Shown here piece by piece: positions 38,901-51,349 of a stretch of 64,000 bases of DNA; within the stretch, counting starts at the first letter, position 1, and each line of letters starts with the position of its first letter. The stretch is from Anastatus disparis (Eukaryota; Arthropoda; Insecta; Hymenoptera; Eupelmidae), in NCBI GenBank assembly GCA_017163975.1, contig JAFFSR010000243.1, positions 2,170,001 through 2,234,000 of the forward strand, read 5' to 3'. The notes beneath the pieces were generated by a model, which searched no databases, was not told the origin of the DNA, and worked only from the letters and a program-made list of their open reading frames with translations. Both the position numbers and the translations under genes were made by a program.

Positions 38901-41900
38901 ATTAGAAATTGTCATTGAAACATTCCAGTGGAAGGCTCCTGAAAGCATCCGTAAACCTTCCGAAGAAGATTTCGTTGGAAGATTGAGGAATCATTGCACC
39001 AAAAGATTTCATGGAAGCTTGAATGAAAGACTCCATTTACCTTTCAGCGGAATATTAAAAATTGTCATTGAAATATTCCAGTGGAAGGCTCTTGAAAGCT
39101 CTCGTGAACCTTTCAAGGAAGATTACGTTGAACGATTGATGAATCATTGCACCGGAAGATTTTATGAAAGCTTAAATGGAAGACTTCGTTTACCTTTTAG
39201 CGATATATTAGAAATTGTCATTGAAACATTCCAGTGGAAGGCTGCTGAAAGCTTCCGTAAACCTTCCGAAGAAGATTCCGTTGGAAGATTGATAAATCAT
39301 TGCACCAAAAGATTTTATGGAAGCTTAAATGGAAGACTTCGTTTACCTTTTAGCGATATATTAGAAATTGTCATTGAAACATTCCAGTGGAAGGCTCCTG
39401 GAAGCTTCCGTAAATCTTCTAAGAAAGATTCCGTTGGAAGATTGATGAATCATTGCACCGAAAGATTTTATGGAAGCTTTATAGAAGACTTCGTTTTCCT
39501 TTTGGGAAAATGTTGGGAATTTTACTGGAATATTCCGACTTAAGTCTCCTGGAAGATTCCGTAAACCTTCCAAGGAAGATTCCGTAGGAAGATTGATGAA
39601 TCATTGCACCGAAAGATTTCATAGAAGCTTGAATGAAAGACTCCGTTTACCTTTCAGCGAAATATTGAAAATTGTCATTAAAACATTCTAGTGGAAGGCT
39701 CCTGAAAGCTCTCGTAAACCTTCCGAAGAAGATTCCGTTGGAAGATTGATGAATCATTGCACCGAAAGATTTCATGGATGCCTGAATGAAAGACTCCATT
39801 TACCTTTCAGCGGAATATTAAAAATTGTCATTGAAACATTCCAGTGAAAGGCTCTTGAAAGCTCTCGTGAACCTTTCAAGGAAGATTACGTTGAAAGATT
39901 GATGAATCATTGCACCGGAAGATTTTATGGAAGCTTAAATGGAAGACTTCGTTTACCTTTTAGCGATATATTAGAAATTGTCATTGAAACATTCCAGTGG
40001 AAGGCTGCTGAAAGCTTCCGTAAACCTTCCGAAGAAGATTCCGTTGGAAGATTGATAAATCATTGCACCAAAAGATTTTATAGAAGCTTAAATGGAAGAC
40101 TTCGTTTACCTTTTAGCGATATATTAGAAATTGTCATTGAAACATTCCAGTGGAAGGCTCCTGGAAGCTTCCGTAAATCTTCTAAGAAAGATTCCGTTGG
40201 AAGATTGATGAATCATTGCACCGAAAGATTTTATGGAAGCTTTATAGAAAACTTCGTTTTTCTTTTGGGAAAATGTTGGGAATTTTTACTGGAATATTCC
40301 GACTTAAGTCTCCTGCAAGATTCCGTAAACCTTCCAAGGAAGATTCCGTAGGAAGATTGATGAATCATTGCACCGAAAGATTTCATAGAAGCTTGAATGA
40401 AAGACTCCGTTTACCTTTTAGCGAAATATTGAAAATTGTCATTGAAACATTCCAGTGGAAGGCTGCTGAAAGCTTCCGTAAACCTTCCGAAGAAGATTCC
40501 GTTGGAAGATTGATAAATCATTGCACCAAAAGATTTTATAGAAGCTTAAATGGAAGACTTCGTTTACCTTTTAGCGAAATATTAAAAATTGTCATTGAAA
40601 CATTCCAGTAGAAGGCTCCTGAAAGCTTCCATAAACCTTCCAAGGAAGATTCCGTTGAAAGATTGATGAATCATTGCATCGAAAGATTTCATGGAAGCTT
40701 TATAGAAGACTCCGTTTTCCTTTCGGGGAAATGTTGGGAATTTTTACTGGAATATTCCGACTCAAGTCTCCTGGAAGATTCCGTAAACCTTCCAAGGAAG
40801 ATTCCGTAGGAAGATTGATGAATCATTGCACCGAAAGATTTCATAGAAGCTTGAATGAAAGACTCCGTTTACTAATCAGCGAAATATTGAAAATTGTCAT
40901 TATGACATTCCAGTGGAAGGCTCCTGAAAGCTCTCGTAAACCTTCCAAGAAAGATTACGTTGGAAGATTGATGAATCATTGCACCGGAAGATTTCATGGA
41001 AGCTTGAATGAAAGACTTCGTTTACCTTTCAGTGAAATATTGAAAATTGTCATTAACACATTTCAATGGTAGGCTTCTGAAAGCTTTCGTAAACTTCCAA
41101 GAAAGATTCCGTTAAAAGATTGATGAATTATTGCACCAAAAGATTTCATGAAAGGTTGAATCGAAGACTTTGTTTACCTTTCAGTGAAATATTGAAATTG
41201 TCATTTAAACATTCCAGTGAAAGGCTCCTGGAAGCTTCTGTGAATCTTCCAAGAAAGATTCCGTTGGAAGATTGATGAATCATTGCACCGAAAGATTTGA
41301 TGGAAGCTTTATAGAAGATTTCGTTTTCCTTTCGGGGAAATGTTGGGACTTTTTACTGGAATATTCCGACTTAAGTCTCCTGAAAGATTACGTAAACCTT
41401 TCAAGGAAGATTCCGTAGGAAGATTGATGAATCATTGCACCAAAAGATTTCAAGGAAGCTTGAATAAAAGACTCCATTTACCTTTCAGCGGAATATTAAA
41501 AATTGTCATTGAAACATTCCAGTGGAAGGCTTCTGAAAGCTCTCGTAAACCTTCCAAGGAAGATTACGTTGGAAGATTGATGAATCATTGCACCGAAAGA
41601 TTTTATGGAAGCTTAAATGGAAAACTTCGTTTACCTTTTAGCGATATATTAGAAATTGTCATTGAAACATTCGAGTGGAAGGCTCCTGAGAGCTTCCGTA
41701 AACCTTCCGAAGAAGATTTCGTTGGAAGATTGAGGAATCATTGCACCGAACGATTTCATGGAAGCTTTATAGAAGACTCCGTTTCCTTTCAGGGAGATGT
41801 TGGGAATTTTTACTGGAATATTCCGACTTAAGTCTCCTGGAAGATTCCGTAAACCTTCCAAGGAATATTCCGTAGGAAGATTGATGAATCATTGCACCGA

Positions 41901-44900
41901 AAGATTTCGTAGAAGCTTGAATGAAAGACTCCGTTTACCTTTAAGCGAAATATTGAGAATTGTCATTAAAACATTCCAGTGGAAGGCTCCTGAAAGCTTC
42001 CGTAAACTTCCAAGAAAGATTCCGTTAAAAGATTACTGAATTATTGCACCAAAAGATTTCATGAAAGCTTGAATAGAAGACTTCGTTTACCTTTCAGTGA
42101 AATATTTAAAATTGTCATTGAAACATTCCAGTGGAAGGCTCCTGAAAGCTCTCGTAAACCTTCCAAGGAAGATTACGTTGAAAGATTGATGAATCATTGC
42201 ACCGGAAGATTTTATGGAAGCTTAAATGGAAGACTTCGTTTACCTTTTAGCGATATATTAGAAATTGTCATTGAAACATTCCAGTGGAAAGCTCCTGACA
42301 GCTTCCGTAAACCTTCCGAAGAAGATTTCGTTGGAAGATTGAGGAATCATTGCACCAAAAGATTTCATGGAAGCTTGGATGAAAGACTCCATTTACCTTT
42401 CAGCGGAATATTAAAAATTGTCATTGAAACATTCCAGTGGAAGGCTCCTGAAAGCTCTCGTAAACCTTCAAAGGAAGATTACGTTGAAAGATTGATGAAT
42501 CATTGCACCGGAAGATTTTATGGAAGCTTAAATGGAAGACTTCGTTTACCTTTTAGCGATATATTAGAAATTGTCATTGAAACATTCCAGTGGAAAGCTC
42601 CTGACAGCTTCCGTAAACCTTCCGAAGAAGATTTCGTTGGAAGATTGAGGAATCATTGCACCAAAAGATTTCATGGAAGCTTGGATGAAAGACTCCATTT
42701 ACCTTTCAGCGGAATATTAAAAATTGTCATTGAAACATTCCAGTGGAAGGCTCCTGAAAGCTCTCGTAAACCTTTGAAGGAAGATAACGTTGAAAGATTG
42801 ATGAATCATTGCTCCGGAAGATTTTATGGAAGCTTAAATGGAAGACTTCGTTTACCTTTTAGCGATATATAATAAATTGTCATTGAAACATTCCAGTGGA
42901 AGGCTCGTGAAAGCTTCCGTAAACCTTCCGAAGAAGATTCCGTTGGAAGATTGATAAATCATTGCACCGAAAGATTTTATGGAAGCTTGAATGGAAGACT
43001 TCGTTTACCTTTTAGCGATATATTAGAAATTGTCATTGAAACATTCCAGTGGAAGGCTCCTGAAAGCTTCCGTAAACCTTCCGAAGAAGATTTCGTTGGA
43101 AGATTGAGGAATCATTGCACCAAAAGATTTCATGGAAGCTTGAATGAAAGACTCCATTTACCTTTCAGCGGAATATTAAAAATTGTCATTGAAATATTCC
43201 AGTGGAAGGCTCTTGAAAGCTCTCGTGAACCTTTCAAGGAAGATTACGTTGAACGATTGATGAATCATTGCACCGGAAGATTTTATGAAAGCTTAAATGG
43301 AAGACTTCGTTTACCTTTTAGCGATATATTAGAAATTGTCATTGAAACATTCCAGTGGAAGGCTGCTGAAAGCTTCCGTAAACCTTCCGAAGAAGATTCC
43401 GTTGGAAGATTGATAAATCATTGCACCAAAAGATTTTATGGAAGCTTAAATGGAAGACTTCGTTTACCTTTTAGCGATATATTAGAAATTGTCATTGAAA
43501 CATTCCAGTGGAAGGCTCCTGGAAGCTTCCGTAAATCTTCTAAGAAAGATTCCGTTGGAAGATTGATGAATCATTGCACCGAAAGATTTTATGGAAGCTT
43601 TATAGAAGACTTCGTTTTCCTTTTGGGAAAATGTTGGGAATTTTTACTGGAATATTCCGACTTAAGTCTCCTGGAAGATTCCGTAAACCTTCCAAGGAAG
43701 ATTCCGTAGGAAGATTGATGAATCATTGCACCGAAAGATTTCATAGAAGCTTGAATGAAAGACTCCGTTTACCTTTCAGCGAAATATTGAAAATTGTCAT
43801 TAAAACATTCTAGTGGAAGGCTTCTGAAAGCTCTCGTAAACCTTCCGAAGAAGATTCCGTTGGAAGATTGATGAATCATTGCACCGAAAGATTTCATGGA
43901 TGCCTGAATGAAAGACTCCATTTACCTTTCAGCGGAATATTAAAAATTGTCATTGAAACATTCCAGTGAAAGGCTCTTGAAAGCTCTCGTGAACCTTTCA
44001 AGGAAGATTACGTTGAAAGATTGATGAATCATTGCACCGGAAGATTTTATGGAAGCTTAAATGGAAGACTTCGTTTACCTTTTAGCGATATATTAGAAAT
44101 TGTCATTGAAACATTCCAGTGGAAGGCTGCTGAAGGCTTCCGTAAACCTTCCGAAGAAGATTCCGTTGGAAGATTGATAAATCATTGCACCAAAAGATTT
44201 TATAGAAGCTTAAATGGAAGACTTCGTTTACCTTTTAGCGATATATTAGAAATTGTCATTGAAACATTCCAGTGGAAGGCTCCTGCAAGATTCCGTAAAC
44301 CTTCCAAGGAAGATTCCGTAGGAAGATTGATGAATCATTGCACCGAAAGATTTCATAGAAGCTTGAATGAAAGACTCCGTTTACCTTTTAGCGAAATATT
44401 GAAAATTGTCATTGAAACATTCTAGTGGAAGGCTGCTGGAAGCTTCCGTAAACCTTCCGAAGAAGATTCCGTTGGAAGATTGATAAATCATTGCACCAAA
44501 AGATTTTATGGAAGCTTAAATGGAAGACTTCGTTTACCTTTTAGCGAAATATTAAAAATTGTCATTGAAACATTCCAGTAGAAGGCTCCTGAAAGCTTCC
44601 ATAAACCTTCCAAGGAAGATTCCGTTGAAAGATTGATGAATCATTGCATCGAAAGATTTCATGGAAGCTTTATAGAAGACTCCGTTTTCCTTTCGGGGAA
44701 ATGTTGGGAATTTTTACTGGAATATTCCGACTCAAGTCTCCTGGAAGATTCCGTAAACCTTCCAAGGAAGATTCCGTAGGAAGATTGATGAATCATTGCA
44801 CCGAACGATTTCATAGAAGCTTGAATGAAAGACTCCGTTTACTAATCAGCGAAATATTGAAAATTGTCATTATGACATTCCAGTGGAAGGCTCCTGAAAG

Positions 44901-47900
44901 CTCTCGTAAACCTTCCAAGAAAGATTACGTTGGAAGATTGATGAATCATTGCACCGGAAGATTTCATGGAAGCTTGAATGAAAGACTTCGTTTACCTTTC
45001 AGTGAAATATTGAAAATTGTCATTAACACATTCCAATGGTAGGCTTCTGAAAGCTTTCGTAAACTTCCAAGAAAGATTCCGTTAAAAGATTGATGAATTA
45101 TTGCACCAAAAGATTTCATGAAAGGTTGAATCGAAGACTTTGTTTACCTTTCAGTGAAATATTGGAAATTGTCATTTAAACATTCCAGTGAAAGGCTCCT
45201 GGAAGCTTCTGTGAATCTTCCAAGAAAGATTCCGTTGGAAGATTGATGAATCATTGCACCGAAAGATTTGATGGAAGCTTTATAGAAGATTTCGTTTTCC
45301 TTTCGGGGAAATGTTGGGACTTTTTACTGGAATATTCCGACTTAAGTCTCCTGAAAGATTACGTAAACCTTTCAAGGAAGATTCCGTAGGAAGATTGATG
45401 AATCATTGCACCAAAAGATTTCAAGGAAGCTTGAATAAAAGACTCCATTTACCTTTCAGCGGAATATTAAAAATTGTCATTGAAACATTCCAGTGGAAGG
45501 CTTCTGAAAGCTCTCGTAAACCTTCCAAGGAAGATTACGTTGGAAGATTGATGAATCATTGCACCGAAAGATTTTATGGAAGCTTAAATGGAAAACTTCG
45601 TTTACCTTTTAGCGATATATTAGAAATTGTCATTGAAACATTCGAGTGGAAGGCTCCTGAGAGCTTCCGTAAACCTTCCGAAGAAGATTTCGTTGGAAGA
45701 TTGAGGAATCATTGCACCGAACGATTTCATGGAAGCTTTATAGAAGACTCCGTTTCCTTTCAGGGAGATGTTGGGAATTTTTACTGGAATATTCCGACTT
45801 AAGTCTCCTGGAAGATTCCGTAAACCTTCCAAGGAATATTCCGTAGGAAGATTGATGAATCATTGCACCGAAAGATTTCGTAGAAGCTTGAATGAAAGAC
45901 TCCGTTTACCTTTAAGCGAAATATTGAGAATTGTCATTAAAACATTCCAGTGGAAGGCTCCTGAAAGCTTCCGTAAACTTCCAAGAAAGATTACGTTAAA
46001 AGATTGATGAATTATTGCACCAAAAGATTTCATGAAAGCTTGAATAGAAGACTTCGTTTACCTTTCAGTGAAATATTGGAAATTGTCATTTAAACATTCC
46101 AGTGAAAGGCTCCTGGAAGCTTCCGTAAATCTTCCAAGAAAGATTCCGTTGGAAGATTGATGAATCATTGCACCGAAAGATTTGATGGAAGCTTTATAGA
46201 AGATTTCGTTTTCCTTTCGGGGAAATGGTGGGAAGTTTCAATGGAATATTCCGACTTAAATCTCCTGCAAGATTCCGTAAACCTTTTAAGGAAGATTCCG
46301 TAGAAATTTTGATGAATCATTGCACCGAAAGATATTTTGGAAGCTTAAACGAATGACTCCATTTACCTTTCAGCGAAATATTAAAAATTGTTATTAAAAC
46401 ATTCCAGTGGAAGGCTCCTGAAAACTTCCGTAAACGTTCCAAGGAAGATTACGTTGGAAGATTGATGAATCATTGCACCAGAAGATTTCATGGAAGCTTG
46501 AATGAAAGACTCCATTTACCTTTCAGCGGAATATTAAAAATTGTCATTGAAACATTCCAGTCGAAGGCTCCTGAAAGCTCTCGTAAACCTTCCAAGGAAG
46601 ATTACGTTGAAAGATTGATGAATCATTGCACCGGAAGATTTTATGGAAGCTTAAATGGAAGACTTCGTTTACCTTTTAGCGATATATTAGAAATTGTCAT
46701 TGAAACATTCCAGTGGAAAGCTCCTGACAGCTTCCGGAAACCTTCCGAAGAAGATTTCGTTGGAAGATTGAGGAATCATTGCACCAAAAGATTTCATGGA
46801 AGCTTGAATGAAAGACTCCATTGACCTTTCAGCGGAATATTAAAAATTGTCATTGTAACATTCCAGTGGAAGGCTCCTGAAAGCTCTCGTAAACCTTTCA
46901 AGGAAGATTACGTTGAAAGATTGATGAATCATTGCACCGGAAGATTTTATGGAAGCTTAAATGGAAGACTTCGTTTACCTTTTAGCGATATATTATAAAT
47001 TGTCATTGAAACATTCCAGTGGAAGGCTCCTGAAAGCTTCCGTAAACCTTCCGAAGAAGATTCCGTTGGAAGATTGAGGAATCATTGCACCAAAAGATTT
47101 CATGGAAGCTTGAATGAAAGACTCCATTTACCTTTCAGCGGAATATTAAAAATTGTCATTGTAACATTCCAGTGGAAGGCTCCTGAAAGCTCTCGTAAAC
47201 CTTTCAAGGAAGATTACGTTGAAAGATTGATGAATCATTGCACCGGAAGATTTTATGGAAGCTTAAATGGAAGACTTCGTTTACCTTTTAGCGATATATT
47301 ATAAATTGTCATTGAAACATTCCAGTGGAAGGCTCCTGAAAGCTTCCGTAAACCTTCCGAAGAAGATTCCGTTGGAAGATTGATAAATCATTGCACCGAA
47401 AGATTTTATGGAAGCTTAAATGGAAGACTTCGTTTACCTTTTAGCGATATATTAGAAATTGTCATTGAAACATTCCAGTGGAAGGCTCCTGGAAGCTTCC
47501 GTAAATCTTCTAAGAAAGATTCCGTTGGAAGATTGATGAATCATTGCACCGAAAGATTTTATGGAAGCTTTATAGAAGACTCCGTTTTCCTTTTGGGGAA
47601 ATGTTGGGAATTTTTACTGGAATATTCCGACTTAAGTCTCCTGGAAGATTCCGTAAACCTTCCAAGGAAGATCCCGTAGGAAGATTGATGAATCATTGCA
47701 CCGAAAGATTTCATAGAAGCTTGAATGAAAGACTCCGTTTACCTTTCAGCGAAATATTGACAATTGTCATTAAAACATCCTAGTGGAAGGCTCCTGAAAG
47801 CTCTCGTAAACCTTCCGAAGAAGATTCCGTTGGAAGATTGATGAATCATTGCACCGAAAGATTTCATGGATGCCTGAATGGAAGACTTAGATTACTTTTC

Positions 47901-47940
47901 AGCGAGATATTGGAAATTGTCATTAAAACATTGCGAGAGT
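33000..47940 (+). repeat. 153-bp satellite array with higher-order repeats
   Basis: Roughly 95 units, each marked by CATTGCACC, followed by AAGCTT-containing and TTCCAGTGGAAGGCTCCTG segments. Units are 153 bp (51 codons) with a subset of 152 bp, so long frames stay open across several units (for example 36996-37754, 42069-42872) and break at the 152-bp units or at TGG-to-TGA changes. A 12-unit higher-order repeat of 1834 bp links 36300-38133 with 38134 onward. A larger block of about 4.0-4.1 kb (38134-42060) recurs at 42255-46030 almost unchanged, minus one unit near 44.3 kb. I regard it as non-coding satellite. Confidence 0.92.
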
Positions 47941-48519
47941 TTGTCAACCGCATTTAAAATCACATGAAAATATAATCAAGTAGTCACCTGCTGGCAAGAT
48001 GAAAGAATGGCTGCGCACGCAAGATAACTACAAATATTTAAACAATATTTCTCCAATATTTTACTGTTATATTTATAAATTTTTTGAAATACTTCATGAA
48101 ATATTTTTGGAATATTACAGAAATGTATTATGTAATATTTCTTGAAAAATTCGCGCATTATTGATTCAAAATATTTTAAGAAATGGTGCAGTAATATTTC
48201 TTCAATATTTCCGGGTTATGTTCAAAAATTTTTTCAAATACTTTATGAAATATTTTTTAAATATAACAGGAATATTTCATGACATGTTTCTTGAAAGATT
48301 TGAGAAATATTAATTTGGAACATTCCAAGAAATAATGTAACAACTTACTTGAATATTTCAGTATCAGATTCAAAAATTTTTTGAAATAAAACATGAAATG
48401 TTTCAGCAATATTATAGAAATATTTCAATAAATTATTTAATATTCATAATCTGAAATATTTCAAAGAAATATTAGTTCATCACTTTTTTAATATTTCATG
48501 TATAATTTAAGGAAGCTTT

Positions 48520-49330
48520 CAGTAAGCTCCCAATGAAGTATTTTATGAAAAATTTACAGAAGCTTTTAGTAAGCTTTCACTGAAATATTTCATGAATAAT
48601 TTACGGAAGCTTTCAGTACGTTTTCACTGGAATATTTCATGAAAAATTTACGGAAGCTTCGGTAACCTTACAATGAAGTATTTCATGAAAAACTTACGGA
48701 GGCTTCCAGTAAGCTTTCACTCAAATATTTCATTAATAATTTACGGAGGCTCCCAGTAAGCTTCCACTGAAATATTCCATAAAAAGTTTATGGAAGCTTC
48801 CGGTAAACTTCCGCTGAAATATTTCATGAACGACTTGCGGAAGACTCCTGATCGAGGACGTATCCATCTTCCGGGAACTTTTCACTGGAATCTTTCTGGA
48901 AGCTTTCAATGTTTTTTCTGCAGTGAATTAAATCTTCCACGTTTTCTTCTAGGAAGCTTCCGATAATGTTCCACTGAAATATTCAATGAAAAACTTACCA
49001 AAGCTTCCTGGAAGCTTCCACTAAAATATTTTAGAAATGATGTACGGCAGCTTCGAGTAAGCTTTCACTGAAATATTCCATGAAAGATTTACGGAGGCTT
49101 CCAGTAAGTTTTCACTGAAATGTTTCATGAATAATTTACGGAAGCTGTCAGTAAGCTTCCATTGAAATATTCCATGAATAAGTAACGGAAGCTTCCAATA
49201 AACTTCCACTGAAATATTCCATGAAGGACTTACGAAGGCTTCCAGTGAGCTTTCACTGAAATATTCCATGAAAGACTTACGGAAGACTCCTGATCGAGGA
49301 CATATCCATCTTCCGAGAAGTTTCCACTGG
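48520..49330. repeat. 47-bp tandem array near the S3 right end
   Basis: Units of 46-48 bp carry TTTCATGAA, TTACGGAAGCTTCC and TTTCACTG. A longer block with CTCCTGATCGAGGAC appears at about 48845 and again at about 49287. The array uses the same palindromic words as the 153-bp units, so both likely share an origin. Confidence 0.85.
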
Positions 49331-49627
49331 AAACTTCCTGAAAATTTCCAACCTTTTTTCTACATCTTCCGGAAAGCTTCCAGGAAGCTTCCAGGAAGCT
49401 TACATGCTGTGTGGGAACTTTGATTTTAACCGCTGTGAAACTATTCGTAATCCTATAAATAATTATATCATCATATCCGTTATATATATATTGCGACGAG
49501 TATACATACCCGCGCATTTCAAATCTCCCGCCTAACGGCCAGCTACGATAGAACAGTAGTTCTAAGCTCAGTCGCTAGGCGGCAACCTCGAACGTCGTTG
49601 CACTCTACGGGAAAAATGAGGCCAGAG

Positions 49628-49637
49628 TATATAAGAG
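49628..49637 (+). promoter_or_regulatory. TATA box of the LTR-like block
   Basis: TATATAAGAG preceded by a GC-rich stretch and followed about 30 bp later by CAGAGCAGAGCAGTG. This is a good match to an RNA polymerase II core promoter reading right. Confidence 0.5.
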
Positions 49638-49952
49638 GCCGAGAAGCTATCCAGAGCAGAGCAGTGTAGACTACGGTCTCCCCTCTCTCTTTACCCGAGT
49701 AAGCACGCTGGGCTAAGAGAAAGTGGGACAAGTAGTAGCTAGTTGCCTTGGCTCGTGGAGCACCACAGCTTAGGCAAAGCTTCTCTCTCTTGCACATGAG
49801 GGTAGACCGAGTGAGCGCGCTGGTCTACACTCTAGTGCATATGCTGGCAGTAGTAGAGATACGTCGAGCGAACACGCTGGCGTAAATCTATCTGCCTAGG
49901 GCACACTCGCAACCTTTTGCCGCCGCCGCAATGCCGAACTTGCGCCGTTGAA

Positions 49953-50306
49953 TTTAAGGGTGACGTCCACCCAAAATATTATATTGTATCTCACATATTG
50001 CAACGGGCTTAATTAAGGGTCTTGTCCACCCATAGCTGTCGCGTCCGCCACTACGTGATTATAGAATATATTAAGGGTGTCATCTACCCAATTACTTGTT
50101 TCAGATTAGTTTAAAGGACTCCGTCCGACTGCGTGTAAATATTAGATATTAGAATAAGTTAAGGGTGTCGGCCACCCTTTATCTTTACATCACTTAAAGG
50201 TCCCGCGTACCTATAGAGATTCGTAACTTAGATAATTAAGGGAGCCGGCCACCTACCATTATTATTGCCGTAGGATTAAGTATTGCGTTATTAAGTGCCG
50301 TTACCT
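49953..50306 (+). repeat. Cluster of eight TTAAGGGTGTCGTCCACCC-like motifs
   Basis: Motif starts at about 49955, 50014, 50072, 50112, 50161, 50195, 50237 and 50291, spaced 34-59 bp. The consensus has inner symmetry (GGGTG...CACCC). The copies vary most in the centre. A cluster of protein-binding sites downstream of a promoter, as in the Su(Hw) array of Drosophila gypsy, is one possible reading (inference). Confidence 0.7.
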
Positions 50307-50311
50307 ATTAA

Positions 50312-50692
50312 GAGAAGGTCGCGTATCTCTGTCCTTTTCTAATCAAAGAAATGATTTTTTTACAAAAACTAATAACTTTAGCAAAAAATAAAGAGAAAGC
50401 CGCACCTTGTATCGAAAAAAGCAATGTTTTCTTTGATAAGAAAAAATTAATTTTATTGCTTCGTTCTCAAGAAAACCTTGAAAAACCAAATTGTCCACCC
50501 TAATCTCTATGATTTAAGTTTTTCAAGGTTTTCTTGAAAACAAAGCAATAAAATTAATTCTTTCTAATCAAAGAAAATATTGCTTTTATTGATACGAGAT
50601 GCGGCTTTCTCTCCATTTTTTGCTAAAGTTATTAGTTTCTGTAAAAAACTCAATTTTTTTATTAGAAAAGGACAGAGATACGTGACCTCCTC
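50312..50692. mobile_element. Palindromic MITE with TTAA flanks (M6)
   Basis: Arms from GAGAAGGTCGCGTATCTCTG to its inverse (CTC end) pair for about 170 bp. TTAA at 50308-50311 and 50693-50696. Ends differ in sequence from M1 and M7 but the target is the same. Confidence 0.85.
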
Positions 50693-51241
50693 TTAACATA
50701 ATTATTTAATTATTAATCACTTGTCTCTTTTGTTTTTGCACATTGCTGCAGGTAAAAGCCGCCGGTATATTTTAGACCGTCCAAGCCGTAGAATCTATGA
50801 GTTAAAATAAACTATAGAGATTATTAATTGATTTAATCCATTTATTAAATTAGATTCACTTAAAGATTATTAATTAGTTTGATTCCTTTATTAAATAGCC
50901 GTCAAGTAGCCGATCTAAACAAAGAACTAAATTACTTTTGTAAATTATATTTCATTAAGGTTAGGTTAGTTTATTTGCATTATATAAAATTATTAGGTTT
51001 AGCTTTGATTAATACGCTATTATTATTTCATATTTGTAATCATCGTTGTACATGAGTTTTATGAGTACAATAAAGCCAAGGTACTCCCTAGCACAACCGA
51101 ACGTGTTAAACCCGGTTACTTTCCTTTACTTTCCACCGTTTGATCCCTCCAACTCCTGCCGATCTTACCCTGGTAACTCACTGAAGCGTCTGGCAACAGG
51201 AGTTACACGTATTTCTCCCGAAAGGGAAAAACGTTACAATA

Positions 51242-51288
51242 TATATGTGTGTGTGTGTGTGTGTGTGCGTGCGAGCGTGAGTGCGTGC

Positions 51289-51330
<42 letters not shown>
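51242..51330. repeat. (TG)n microsatellite with variants
   Basis: GT/GC-rich dinucleotide run directly after the LTR-like end. Confidence 0.95.
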
Positions 51331-51349
51331 ATTCTAAATTGATTCTTAA

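Larger units (their letters stand above)
32849..49415. mobile_element. S3: 16.6-kb repeat-filled element with satellite core
   Basis: Left end CCACACGGCATGAAAG; right end is the inverse of CCCACACAGCATGTAAG. Between them there is a short leader of GGAATATTCC-type words (32860-32990), the 153-bp satellite (33000-47940), a transition (47940-48520), and a 47-bp tandem array (48520-49330). The ends match those of S1, whose insertion is proved by an empty site; for S3 no empty site is available and a target duplication is not clear (AAT left, GAA right). No transposase frame is seen. Confidence 0.6.
49416..51238 (+). mobile_element. LTR-like block with promoter and poly(A) signal
   Basis: GC-rich DNA with a TATA box in AGTATATAAGAGGCC (about 49626-49640) and a CAGAGCAGTGTAG start-site region. 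An AATAAA signal lies at about 51070, and the block ends in AACGTTACA at 51238, the terminal dinucleotide context of the LTR family here. A 5' end (TG...) was not identified, so the left border is uncertain. It is interrupted by MITE M6. No gag or pol adjoins it. The minus-strand frame at 49543-49797 has no known domain. Confidence 0.5.

Noticed and set aside
36996..43709. Open frames of 200-267 codons as a repeat-protein gene
   Set aside because: They follow from a 153-bp satellite unit; they shift at each 152-bp unit, stop at recurring TGA changes, and antisense frames are open as well (for example 35237-35449).
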